64,000 nt of DNA from Bosea sp. OAE506 (lineage in GTDB: Bacteria > Pseudomonadota > Alphaproteobacteria > Rhizobiales > Beijerinckiaceae): the NCBI RefSeq assembly GCF_040546595.1, contig NZ_JBEPOB010000001.1, positions 2,171,001 to 2,235,000 of the forward strand, written 5' to 3'. This document shows, one piece after another, positions 18,552 through 27,921 of the stretch. The notes under the pieces were generated by a model, which saw only the letters and a list, made by a program, of their open reading frames with translations, was not told the origin of the DNA and searched no databases. Every line of letters begins with the position of its first letter. The first letter of the stretch is position 1. The translations under genes were made by a program, and so were the position numbers.

Positions 18552-19514
18552 ATGGATTTACGGCAGCTCCGCTATTTCGCAGCCATCGTCGAGCAGGGCT
18601 CCTTCTCGAAGGCGGCCACCAAGCTGCGCGTGGCGCAGCCGGCGCTGAGCCAGCATCTGCGCCATATGGAAGATGAGCTCGGCGTGGCGCTGCTGCATCG
18701 CGGCACGCGCGGCGTGCTGCCGACAGAGGCCGGCGAGCGCCTGCTGGCCCGCGCCCATATCATCCTGGCCGAGTTCGGGGCGCTGCGCGAGGCGGTGCGC
18801 GGCGAGGCCGAGTTGCCGGGCGGCGAGGTCCGCATCGGCCTGCCGGGCACGGTGAGCGAGCAGTTCAGTGTGCCGCTGATCCAGGCGGCGCGCGAGCGCT
18901 ACCCGGCCATCCGCATCCGCATCGCCGAGGCGATGAGCGGCTTCGTGCTGGACTGGCTGCGGCGCGGCGATGTCGATCTCGCGATGATCTACTCGACCTC
19001 CGACCCCAAGGGGCTCGGCATCCACCATGTCCTCACCGAGGAACTCTGCCTGTTCTCGGCGGCGGGGACGGCGGGAGCGCCGGCTGCGCCCGGGAAGGCG
19101 GTGGCCATGGCCGATGCGGCGGCGCTGGACCTGATCCTGCCCGGCATCGGGCATGGTCTGCGCGACCAGATCGACGAGGCGGCGGCCTCGGCCGGGACGA
19201 CCATCCAGCCGGCGATCGAGATCGAATCCTACAGCCAGATCAAGCGGCTGGTGGAGCAGGGCTTCGGCTACAGCATCCTGCCGCGCATGGCGGTCGCGGC
19301 GCAGGAGAAGGCCGGGCTGTTCCGGACCTGGCCGCTGGAGCGCCCGACGCTCTACCGCAAGGTCTACCTCGCCTATTCGACCGAGCGGCCGATGCCGGCG
19401 GCGGCGCGCGCGATCGGCCAATTGTCCTGGGAGATCCTGCGCGGCCTCGTCACCGACGAAACCTGGACGGCGACGCTGGGCCAGGATGGCGGGCCGCCGA
19501 CGCTGTACGCGTGA
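18552..19514 (+). CDS. LysR-family transcriptional regulator
   Basis: This 320-residue regulator begins MDLRQLRYFAAIVEQGSFSK, the standard LysR winged helix-turn-helix. A linker helix and the two-lobed effector domain (about 90-300) follow. ATG at 18552 is the family-typical start. Upstream in-frame codons are rejected. The C terminus meets the end of the CoA operon with an 18-base gap. Possible targets are the divergent exported hydrolase and the CoA operon / livK intergenic region, which holds a T-N11-A site. Confidence 0.9.
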   Translation: MDLRQLRYFAAIVEQGSFSKAATKLRVAQPALSQHLRHMEDELGVALLHRGTRGVLPTEAGERLLARAHIILAEFGALREAVRGEAELPGGEVRIGLPGTVSEQFSVPLIQAARERYPAIRIRIAEAMSGFVLDWLRRGDVDLAMIYSTSDPKGLGIHHVLTEELCLFSAAGTAGAPAAPGKAVAMADAAALDLILPGIGHGLRDQIDEAAASAGTTIQPAIEIESYSQIKRLVEQGFGYSILPRMAVAAQEKAGLFRTWPLERPTLYRKVYLAYSTERPMPAAARAIGQLSWEILRGLVTDETWTATLGQDGGPPTLYA

Positions 19515-19531
19515 GACCCGCTGCGCGCTGC

Positions 19532-20371
19532 CTAAAGCGGACGCGCCGAGCCTTCCATTCGCAGGCGCCCATCGGCGCCTTCGGTCCAGGTCCTGATCGT
19601 GCCGTCTGCGTTGCGCCGGGCTTTGACGAAAAAGCGGCCACCGGCGATCAGCGGGCTCAGGCCGCGATAATCCAGCGCCAGCGTCGTCATCCCCGCCAAG
19701 GTCGCGGCGATGTTGAGCATCAGCGTCGCCTGGATCGGCCCGTGGACGACGAGGCCGGTATAGCTTTCCTCGGCGGTCGCATAGGGCTGGTCGTAATGGA
19801 TGCGATGGCCGTTGAAGGTCAGCGCCGAGTAGCGGAAGAGCAGGGTTGGGCTGGCCTCGACCTCCCAGACGAGATCGGCCGGCTCCGGCGCGGCGTTGGC
19901 GGCGGGCGCTGCGGCTGGCAGGCTCGAGGCCTCGCGGTAGACGATGTCGTGGCGCTCGCGCAGGGCGAGCCCGCGCGGGGTCGAGACCTCGTGATGGACG
20001 GCGACGAAGCAGAGCGCGCCGGTGCGCCCCTCCTTGGCAGTGACGTCGCCGATGGTCGAGCGGCGCGTGACGAGATCGCCTTCACGGAGCGGTGCCAGCG
20101 CCTCGAGACGCCCGCCAGCCCACATCCGTCGCGGCAGCGGAACGGGCGGCAGGAAATCGCCCTTGGCCGGATGGCCATCAGGCCCGAGCGCTCTCATCGG
20201 CGCGATCGGCGGCGCCAGGCACCAGTGCAACGCCAGCGGCGCGTCGCCTTGCGGGACCGGCGCGAGATGGGGCGCGAAGGTGGCCGCATAGCTCTCGACC
20301 AGGCGCGGCGTAACGAGGTCCGAGGCTTCCTCCATGCGGCCGATCCAGCCGCGGAGATGGTCGATGTCCAT
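19532..20371 (-). CDS. Hotdog-fold acyl-CoA hydratase, mesaconyl-C4-CoA hydratase/HTD2-like
   Basis: This 279-residue protein has two hotdog regions. The C-terminal one carries FNGHRIHYDQPYA followed by LVVHGPIQATLM, the catalytic signature of mesaconyl-C4-CoA hydratase and HTD2-type dehydratases. It should add water to, or remove it from, a dicarboxylic or 3-hydroxyacyl-CoA. It is the third gene of a leftward CoA operon, starting 14 bases after the acyl-CoA dehydrogenase. The substrate is inferred only from the operon. Confidence 0.8.
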   Translation of the reverse strand: MDIDHLRGWIGRMEEASDLVTPRLVESYAATFAPHLAPVPQGDAPLALHWCLAPPIAPMRALGPDGHPAKGDFLPPVPLPRRMWAGGRLEALAPLREGDLVTRRSTIGDVTAKEGRTGALCFVAVHHEVSTPRGLALRERHDIVYREASSLPAAAPAANAAPEPADLVWEVEASPTLLFRYSALTFNGHRIHYDQPYATAEESYTGLVVHGPIQATLMLNIAATLAGMTTLALDYRGLSPLIAGGRFFVKARRNADGTIRTWTEGADGRLRMEGSARPL

Positions 20372-20385
20372 CGGTACGAACGCTT

Positions 20386-21543
20386 TCAGTACGACCGCGG
20401 CATGCCCAGCACATGCTCCGCGAGATAGGACAGGATCAGATTGGTCGAGATCGGCGCCACCTGGTAGAGCCGTGTCTCCCTGAACTTGCGCTCGATATCG
20501 TATTCCTCGGCGAAGCCGAAGCCGCCATGGGTCTGGATACAGGCATTGGCTGCCTCGAAGGACGCGTCCGCCGCCAGCATCTTCGCCATGTTGGCTTCTG
20601 CACCAGCGTTCTCGCCGGCCTCGTAGAGCCGCACCGCCTCGCGCACCATCAGCTCGGCAGCGCGCATATTGGCGTAGGCCCGCGCGATCGGGAACTGGAT
20701 GCCCTGGTTCTGGCCGATCGGGCGGCCAAAGACCTGGCGCTCCTTGGCATAGGCCGAGGCCTTCTCGATGAACCATTTGGCGTCACCGACGCATTCGGCC
20801 GCGATCAGGATGCGCTCCGCGTTCATGCCGGAGAGGATGTAGCGGAAGCCCTTGCCCTCCTCGCCGACGAGGTTGTCAGCGGGGATGCGGACATTGTCGA
20901 AGAAGACCTCGGTGGTCGCGTGGTTCATCATCGTCCGGATCGGCCGGATGGTGAGCCCGCTTTTCAGTGCCTCGCGCATGTCGAGCAGGAAGACCGAGAG
21001 CCCGTCGGTGCGCTTGGCGACTTGGTCGCGCGGGGTGGTGCGCGCCAACAGCAACATCAGGTCCGACTGCGCGGCGCGGCTCGTCCAGATCTTCTGGCCG
21101 TTGACGACGTAGTGGTCGCCCTCGCGCCGTGCGGTCGTGCGCAGTGCCGTCGTGTCGGTGCCGCTGGTCGGCTCGGTGACGCCGAAGGCCTGCAGGCGCA
21201 GTTCGCCCGAGGCGACGCGTGGCAGCCAGGCCTGCTTCTGCGCCTCCGAGCCATGCCGGAGAACGGTGCCCATCACATACATCTGGGCATGGCAGGCGCC
21301 GCCATTGCAGCCCTGGCGCTGGATCTCCTCCATGATGACGCTCGCCGCCGACAGCGTCAGGCCGGCGCCGCCATAGGCCTCCGGGATCAGCGCCGAGAGA
21401 AAGCCGCTTTCGGTGAGCGCCGTGACGAACTCGGTCGGATAGGCCATCTCGCGGTCGAGCTTGCGCCAGTACTCGCCAGGGAAGCCGGCGCAGAGGCGGG
21501 CGACGGCGTCGCGGATCTCGGCATGGTCGGATGGGTGCTGCAT
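20386..21543 (-). CDS. Acyl-CoA dehydrogenase
   Basis: This 385-residue flavoprotein has the family segments FGVTEPTSGTDTTALRTTA, YVVNGQKIWTSRA and a C-terminal CIQTHGGFGFAEEYDIERKFRETRLYQVAPIS. It should oxidise an acyl-CoA to the enoyl-CoA. ATG at 21543 fits the family. A TTG five codons earlier would overlap the CoA-transferase stop. It lies between the CoA-transferase and hydratase genes, so the three form an activation, dehydrogenation and hydration sequence. Confidence 0.9.
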   Translation of the reverse strand: MQHPSDHAEIRDAVARLCAGFPGEYWRKLDREMAYPTEFVTALTESGFLSALIPEAYGGAGLTLSAASVIMEEIQRQGCNGGACHAQMYVMGTVLRHGSEAQKQAWLPRVASGELRLQAFGVTEPTSGTDTTALRTTARREGDHYVVNGQKIWTSRAAQSDLMLLLARTTPRDQVAKRTDGLSVFLLDMREALKSGLTIRPIRTMMNHATTEVFFDNVRIPADNLVGEEGKGFRYILSGMNAERILIAAECVGDAKWFIEKASAYAKERQVFGRPIGQNQGIQFPIARAYANMRAAELMVREAVRLYEAGENAGAEANMAKMLAADASFEAANACIQTHGGFGFAEEYDIERKFRETRLYQVAPISTNLILSYLAEHVLGMPRSY

Positions 21544-21554
21544 GGTTGCTGTCT

Positions 21555-22691
21555 TCAAGGGCCCGGAAAGCGGCCGAATTCGGCCCGCAGCGCCTCATCA
21601 TGCTGGCCGAGCGCCGGCACGGGGCGCATCGTCACGCGCTGCCCGTCGACGATCGCGGGCGGGGCGAGGACCTCGACGGGGCCGGACGGCGTCGGCGTGG
21701 CCAGGGCGGTCGCGGCGGGGTGGGTGATCAGGTCGCCGACGCTGGAGACGGTGCCATAGGCGATGGCGTAGCGATCGAGCGCGGCGGTGACCTCGGCGAA
21801 GGGCCGCGTGGCCAGCAGGGCCTGAACCTCGCGATCCACCGTTTCGCGCTGCCGCACGCGCAGGACATTGGTGGCGAAGCGCGCGTCCTCGGCGAGCGCC
21901 GCGCTGCCGAGAACCTCGCGGGCGAGGATCTGCCATTCTCGCTCGCTCTGGATCGAGATCAGCACATCGCCGTCGGCGGTCGAGAAGACGCCATAGGGAG
22001 CAATCGAGGGATGGGCGAGCCCCAGCCGCGGCGGCTCGATGCCGCCATAGCGCCGCGTCAGATAGGGCACGTTCATCAGGTCGCCGAGCGTATCGAACAG
22101 CGAGAGCTGGATCGCGGACCCCTCGCCGGTCTTCGTGCGCCGCAGCAGCGCTTCCAGGATCGCGGCATAGGCCGCCTGGCCGGTGGCGATGTCGGCGATC
22201 GAGACGCCGATGCGCGACGGCCCCGAGGCCTGCGTGCCGGTGATGGCGGCAAGGCCGGATTCGGCCTGGACCAGCAGGTCGTAGGCCTTGCGGGTGTGGT
22301 GCGGCGTGCCCGGCGCATAGCCGGAGACGTCGCAGGTGATCAGCCGGGGATAGCGCGCGCGCAGCTCGGCCGCGCCCAGGGCGAGCCTTCCGGTGGCGCC
22401 CGGTGCGAGGTTCTGGATGAAGACATCGGCCTGCGCGAGCATGGCCTCGACCATGGCGCGATCGTCGGCCTGCTTGAGGTTGACGCGGCAGGACTCCTTG
22501 CCGCGGTTGAGCCAGACGAAATAGGAGGACAGGCCCTTCGCATAGTCGTCATAGCCGCGGGCGAAGTCGCCCTCCGCGCGCTCCAGCTTGATGACGCGCG
22601 CACCCGCATCGGCGAGCTTGCAGGTCGCGGTCGGCACGGCCACCGCCTGCTCCAGCGCCACCACCAGAATTCCATCGAGGGCGTTCATCAT
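21555..22691 (-). CDS. CaiB/BaiF-family (class III) CoA-transferase
   Basis: This protein of about 378 residues starts at one of two adjacent ATG codons (22691 or 22688). It carries the class III landmarks: the GKESCRVNLKQADD region, YDLLVQAESGL with the likely catalytic Asp, and LSLFDTLGDLMN. It should transfer CoA from a donor thioester to a carboxylic acid. As first gene of the operon it would activate the substrate for the dehydrogenase and hydratase. The frame is open further upstream, but that part is not family-like and covers the regulatory region. Confidence 0.88.
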   Translation of the reverse strand: MMNALDGILVVALEQAVAVPTATCKLADAGARVIKLERAEGDFARGYDDYAKGLSSYFVWLNRGKESCRVNLKQADDRAMVEAMLAQADVFIQNLAPGATGRLALGAAELRARYPRLITCDVSGYAPGTPHHTRKAYDLLVQAESGLAAITGTQASGPSRIGVSIADIATGQAAYAAILEALLRRTKTGEGSAIQLSLFDTLGDLMNVPYLTRRYGGIEPPRLGLAHPSIAPYGVFSTADGDVLISIQSEREWQILAREVLGSAALAEDARFATNVLRVRQRETVDREVQALLATRPFAEVTAALDRYAIAYGTVSSVGDLITHPAATALATPTPSGPVEVLAPPAIVDGQRVTMRPVPALGQHDEALRAEFGRFPGP

Positions 22692-22767
22692 CGTCCCGGC
22701 GAGCCGCCGTCCCATCCACCCTCCCAGACGGGCCGTCGAAGCCGAACCTAAGTCAAATAGGGTTTTG

Positions 22768-22835
22768 CGATGAGGGGCATAGCGAAATGCTCGCTGTGCC
22801 GCGATCTCCATAGATAATCCCTATGGCCCTCATCG
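22768..22835. promoter_or_regulatory. Inverted repeat and LysR-type T-N11-A box between CoA operon and livK
   Basis: CGATGAGGGGCATAG at 22768-22782 pairs with CTATGGCCCTCATCG at 22821-22835 (14 of 15 positions). Nested at 22808-22826 is CCATAG-N7-CTATGG, which contains a T-N11-A LysR core. The elements lie in the 247-base divergent region, so one regulator could control both the CoA operon and the liv transporter. The LysR gene at 18552 is the nearest candidate. Confidence 0.5.
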
Positions 22836-22938
22836 TTTTATCCTACTTGTCCTGCCGGATCGCCCATGCACCCCTCTCGGCTCCAGGCAGCGTGCCACCC
22901 AAGAGCGCGCTCCAGAAACGATTCAGGGAGAGGTCACC

Positions 22939-24243
22939 ATGGGCACCAAGAGATCAGCCGTAGCCGCATTCGCCCTGGGAGCGCTGATGGCGCTGCCCGT
23001 GCAGGCGCAGGAGAAGCCGAAGGAACTGGTCGTCGGCATCGCGACCTTCCTGTCGGGGCCGGCCTCGGTCTTCGGCGTGCCCGGCCGCAATGCCGCGGAT
23101 CTGTTCTTCGAGGAGGTGAACGCCAAGGGCGGCATCCTCGGCGTGCCGGTGAAGCCGGTTTATGTCGACGAGGGCGCCGGCACCAACCAGCTGATTTCGG
23201 AATATCGCCGCGTCGTGCAGGACCAGGGCGCGCAGGTGATGTTCGGCGCGATCTCGTCGGGCTCCTGCAACGCGCTCGCCCCCGTCGCCGAGGACCTCAA
23301 GGTCGTCAACGTGATGTGGGATTGCGGCACGCAGACCATCTTCGAAGAGGGCAAGTGGAAGTATTCGGTCCGCACCCAGGGCCATGCCGGCGCCGAGATG
23401 ATGGCGACGCTGCTCTACCTGATGAAGGTGAAGCCCGACTTCAAGACGATCGCGGTCGTCAACCAGGACTATGCTTGGGGTCGTGAATCCTGGGCGCTGC
23501 TGCAGGCCGGGCTCAAGGCCCTGAAGCCCGACGTCAAGGTCGTCGCCGAGCTCTTCCCGAAATTCGGCGCGCCCGACTTCTCGACCGAGATCACGCGCCT
23601 CTCGGCGCTACGGCCCGACGTGGTGATCTCGACCTCCTGGGGCGGCGACCTCGACACCTTCGTCCAGCAGGCGGCCGCGCGCGGCCTGCTGAAGCAGTCC
23701 ACCTTCGTGCTGCCGCTCGCCGAAAGCTCGCTGGAGCGACTCGGCAACGTGCTGCCGGAAGGCGTGATCGTCGGCTCGCGCGGCGACCACTATTTCCTGC
23801 ATCCGAAGTACAAGAACGCCGCCGAAATGCAGTCCTTCGTGAAGAAGTACAAGGACAAGACCGGCGTGTATCCGATCTACCCGACCTTCCACATGAACCA
23901 GGCCGTGACCGGGCTGGTGAAGGCCTATGAGAAGGCCTCCGCCGCCAATGGCGGCAAGTGGCCGAGCAAGGAGCAGGTCATCGCCGCCTTCGAGGGGCTG
24001 GAGTTCAAGTCGCTGACCGGGACGATCACCATCCGTTCAGACCATCAGGGCCTCGAGGACCAGATGCTCGGCACCACCAAGCGCGTGCCGGAGTACCCCT
24101 TCGCCGTCTACGACAAGATGGCGCTCTATCCCGGCAAGCTGGTGACCACGCCGGTCGGCGAGAAGTCGCTCGACTGGTTCGCCAAGGTCAAGCCGGATCT
24201 GGTCAACGACAAGTCGATCGAGACCTTCGACTATTCGAAGTAG
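22939..24243 (+). CDS. livK: Branched-chain amino-acid-type ABC transporter substrate-binding protein
   Basis: This 434-residue periplasmic protein has a signal peptide (about 1-23, cut near VQAQ), followed by the Peripla_BP_6 fold with the GIATFLSGPASVFG opening. This family binds branched-chain amino acids, but many relatives bind aromatic acids, dicarboxylates or amides. It is first of livKHMGF and divergent from a CoA-acid degradation operon, so an organic acid ligand is plausible. A palindromic element separates it from livH. Confidence 0.85.
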   Translation: MGTKRSAVAAFALGALMALPVQAQEKPKELVVGIATFLSGPASVFGVPGRNAADLFFEEVNAKGGILGVPVKPVYVDEGAGTNQLISEYRRVVQDQGAQVMFGAISSGSCNALAPVAEDLKVVNVMWDCGTQTIFEEGKWKYSVRTQGHAGAEMMATLLYLMKVKPDFKTIAVVNQDYAWGRESWALLQAGLKALKPDVKVVAELFPKFGAPDFSTEITRLSALRPDVVISTSWGGDLDTFVQQAAARGLLKQSTFVLPLAESSLERLGNVLPEGVIVGSRGDHYFLHPKYKNAAEMQSFVKKYKDKTGVYPIYPTFHMNQAVTGLVKAYEKASAANGGKWPSKEQVIAAFEGLEFKSLTGTITIRSDHQGLEDQMLGTTKRVPEYPFAVYDKMALYPGKLVTTPVGEKSLDWFAKVKPDLVNDKSIETFDYSK

Positions 24244-24281
24244 GGGCAAGCCGCCTCGCTGCAGGGGCCCTCGTCAAGCGC

Positions 24282-24355
24282 CATTCTCGGGCTTGACCCG
24301 AGAATCTCAGAACCAGATCGCTGGTTTACGAGATGGTCGGGTCAAGCCCGACCAT
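24282..24355. repeat. Three-hairpin intergenic palindrome between livK and livH
   Basis: The 74-base element folds as three hairpins: ATTCTCGGG/CCCGAGAAT (24283-24305), AACCAG/CTGGTT (24311-24326) and TGGTCGGG/CCCGACCA (24334-24354). The outer pieces CGGGCTTGACCCG and CGGGTCAAGCCCG are also mutual reverse complements. It resembles the elements at 29368, 27768 and 34390. Lying between a binding-protein gene and its permease gene, it could protect the 3' end of the livK message. Confidence 0.75.
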
Positions 24356-24431
24356 GACGCAGGCCCCAAGACGCCGCGCTTCATTAAAAATGGCGGCAGC
24401 CGGTCGCATCACCTCTGACGAACGAGCTCCT

Positions 24432-25337
24432 ATGCCTCCTGAAATGCTCTTCCTCGCCGCGCTCGACGGCCTCGCCTATGGCTCGCTGCTGTTCCTGGTG
24501 GCGGTCGGGCTGTCGCTGATCTTCGGCGTGCTCGGCGTGCTCAACGTCGCGCATGGCTCGTTCTACGCGATCGGCGCCTATGTCGCGGCGAGCGCCGTGC
24601 TGGCGGCGGCCGGGATGGGCCTGCCGACCTGGCTCGCCTTCCCGCTGTTCCTGATCTCGGCCATCCTCGTCGGCGTCGTCGTCGGCGGGCTGGTCGAGGC
24701 GCTGCTGCTGCGGCGCATCTACGGCAAGGAAGAGGTGCTGCAGCTGCTGGTCACCTTCGCCGTCTTCATGATCCTGGAGGATGCGCAGAAGGTCGTCTTC
24801 GGCACGCAGCCGCTCTTCGCCAATGCGCCGATGAACTGGCTCGGCACGGTCGAGGTCTTCGGCATCTTCTACACGCGGTACCAGCTCATTCTGATCCCGC
24901 TGGTGGCGCTGGCCGTGCTGGTCGGCCTGCGGCTGTTCCTGCGCCGCACCGCCTTCGGGCGCGCGATCGTCGCGGTGACGCAGGACCGCGAGGCGGCGAT
25001 GGCGATGGGCATCAACGCGACGCGGATCTATCTCTTCACCTTCATGATCGGGGCGTCGCTGGCGGCGCTGGGCGGGGCGCTCTCCTCGGCGACGACCTCG
25101 CTGACGCCGGGCATCGGCTCGGGCATGATCGTGCTGTCCTTCGCGGTGGCGGCCACGGCCGGGCTGGGGCGGATCGAGGGCGCGGCGGTGGCCGCCCTGA
25201 TGATCGGGCTGGGGCGCTCGGCGGCGGTCTATTTCGCGCCGGAATTCGACGTGCTGATCCCCTATCTGATCATGGTCGCGGTGCTGCTGATCAAGCCGGA
25301 AGGCCTGTTCACCACGCTGCAGACGAGGAAAGTCTGA
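24432..25337 (+). CDS. livH: Branched-chain-type ABC transporter permease LivH
   Basis: This 301-residue inner-membrane permease has about eight helices and the LivH hallmarks GVLNVAHGSFYAIGAY and GINATRIYLFTFMIG. ATG at 24432 is chosen because the family N terminus begins there. The frame is open further up into the palindromic element. Its TGA overlaps the livM ATG (TGATG). Confidence 0.9.
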   Translation: MPPEMLFLAALDGLAYGSLLFLVAVGLSLIFGVLGVLNVAHGSFYAIGAYVAASAVLAAAGMGLPTWLAFPLFLISAILVGVVVGGLVEALLLRRIYGKEEVLQLLVTFAVFMILEDAQKVVFGTQPLFANAPMNWLGTVEVFGIFYTRYQLILIPLVALAVLVGLRLFLRRTAFGRAIVAVTQDREAAMAMGINATRIYLFTFMIGASLAALGGALSSATTSLTPGIGSGMIVLSFAVAATAGLGRIEGAAVAALMIGLGRSAAVYFAPEFDVLIPYLIMVAVLLIKPEGLFTTLQTRKV

Positions 25338-26295
25338 TGGCGCGCCAGTATCTCATCGGCGCGGCCCTGCTGATCGCGCTCATCGTGTTTCCGCTGATCT
25401 CGCCCTGGGCGACGGTCATCCTCACCGTCGCGCTGTGCGAGGGGCTGGCGGCGCTCGGCATCCTCGTCCTGCTGCGGGCGGGGCAGGTCTCGTTCGGCCA
25501 CGGGCTGTTCTTCGCCTTCTCGGCCTATGTCGTCGCCTTCATGGCGGCGGCGAAGGTCGGCCACGAGGTTTTGCTGCTGGTGCCGATCGCCACCGCGGCC
25601 TCGGGGCTCGTCGCGGCGATCGTCGGGCTCTTTATCGTGCGCTACCGCGCGATCTTCTTCGGCATGCTGAACTTGGCCATCTCGATGGTGTTCTTCTCGC
25701 TGCTCGAGAAGCTGTTCTCGGTGACCGGCGGCGCCGACGGCAAGCGCGTGCCGCGGCCGACGCTGGCGGGCATGACGCTCGATCGCGAGACCTTCGAGTT
25801 CTGGATGTTCTACATCACCCTGGCGCTGGCGGTGGTCGCGGCGCTCGGTGTCGCACGCTATCTCGTCTCGCCCGGCGGCAAGGCGCTGGAGGCGATCAAG
25901 TCCAACGAGACGCGGCTGGAATATCTCGGCGTCTCCAGCCGCAAGGTGCTCTACGGCGCCTATCTGCTCTCGGGGCTGCTGGCGGGACTAGGCGGCGCGA
26001 TCATCGCGCTGGTCTCGGGCCATGTCACGCCGGAGCTGGCCTATTGGGTGCGCTCGGGCGAGTTCGTCTTCATCGCGATCCTGGGCGGCGTCGGCGGCGT
26101 GGCGGGGCCCTTCCTGGGCGCGCTGATGTTCCAGATCATCCGCGGCTATGCCGCCGTCCATGCGCCCGAGACGTGGCATGCGGTGCTGGGCGTGATGCTG
26201 CTCGTCATCATCTTCTTCGCGCCGAGCGGACTCTACGGGCTGATCGCAGGCCGCAAGCGCGCGGCCGTATCCGGCGCCGGCGGGGAGGGCGGCCG

Positions 26296-26299
<4 letters not shown>
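25337..26299 (+). CDS. livM: Branched-chain-type ABC transporter permease LivM
   Basis: This 320-residue permease has about nine helices and the LivM motifs GQVSFGHGLFFAFSAY and GVSSRKVLYGAYLLSGLLAGLGG. It forms the membrane channel with LivH. The start overlaps the livH stop and the stop overlaps the livG start, so all three are translated as a block. Confidence 0.92.
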
Positions 26300-27045
<746 letters not shown>

Positions 27046-27047
27046 CC

Positions 27048-27749
27048 ATGCTGGAGATCAGGGGACTGTCGGCCGTCATCGAGGGCGTGCAGGTGCTGCG
27101 CAAGGTCGATTTCGCGCTGGACGAGGGTGCAGCCGTGGCGCTGATCGGGCGCAATGGCGCCGGCAAGACCAGCCTGCTGCGCGCCATCATGGGCTTCATG
27201 ACGGTGACGGAGGGGACGATCGCCTTCGACGGCCGGCCGATCCTGACGATTCCACCGCATGAGCGGCCGCGGCTCGGGATTGGCTATGCGCCGGAGGATC
27301 GGCGGCTGTTTTCGAGCTTCTCGATCGAGGAGAACATCCGTCTGCCGGCCGAGGTGATGAAGGTGCCGGGCGCCGAGATCGCGAGGCGGCTGGAGGGTAT
27401 CTACCAGGTGCTGCCGGAACTGGCCGATCTGCGCCATCGCGCGGCGGCCGGGCTTTCGGGCGGTCAGGGCAAGATGGCGGCGCTAGCCCGGGCGCTGATG
27501 GTGGGGCAGCGCGTCATCCTGCTCGACGAACCCTTCCAGGGCCTCGCGCCGGTGCTGGCGCAGCGTTACGCAACCGCCCTGCGCGCGCTGCGCGACAGCC
27601 ATCCCGAGATCGCGTTGCTCATCACTGAATCCAACCCCAGTCTGCTGCGCAGCTTCGCCGAGCGCGCCTATGCGATCGAGCGCGGCGAGGTCACGGAGGT
27701 GGCCGGCGGCCTGGCGGCGAGTTCGCTCGAAGCGGCGGGGCTGCATTAG
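27048..27749 (+). CDS. livF: Branched-chain-type ABC transporter ATPase LivF
   Basis: This 233-residue ATPase has Walker A GRNGAGKTS (about 33-41), the LivF-type GYAPEDRRLFSSFSIEENI, signature LSGGQGKMAALARAL and Walker B ILLDEPFQGL. The final switch region reads LLITESN, so the usual switch histidine is replaced by Ser/Asn. It starts 2 bases after livG and ends the operon. An intergenic palindromic element follows. Confidence 0.9.
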   Translation: MLEIRGLSAVIEGVQVLRKVDFALDEGAAVALIGRNGAGKTSLLRAIMGFMTVTEGTIAFDGRPILTIPPHERPRLGIGYAPEDRRLFSSFSIEENIRLPAEVMKVPGAEIARRLEGIYQVLPELADLRHRAAAGLSGGQGKMAALARALMVGQRVILLDEPFQGLAPVLAQRYATALRALRDSHPEIALLITESNPSLLRSFAERAYAIERGEVTEVAGGLAASSLEAAGLH

Positions 27750-27767
27750 TTAGCGGACGGAACACAC

Positions 27768-27874
27768 CGTCATCCTGGACAAGCCGCGCAAGTGGCGCAG
27801 CTCCGGGATCCATCGGAGGGCTCCAGCGCTCTACGATGGGTCCCGGACTTCGCTGCACGAAGCCCAGGATGGCG
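27768..27874. repeat. Intergenic palindromic element after livF
   Basis: The element is bounded by CATCCTGG (27771-27778) and CCAGGATG (27864-27871), with CCGGGATCCATCG and CGATGGGTCCCGG as a second internal inverted pair. It has the same CGTCAT-type left end and general design as the element at 34390. It lies between livF and the aldehyde dehydrogenase gene and may act as a terminator or RNA-stability hairpin. Confidence 0.65.
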
Positions 27875-27921
27875 ATGCGAATTTGAGATCAAGCACTCGT
27901 TGTCGAGTTAGGAGAAACCCC

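Noticed and set aside
21531..22751. 406-codon plus-strand frame
   Set aside because: Antisense to the CoA-transferase gene, which carries the catalytic motifs.
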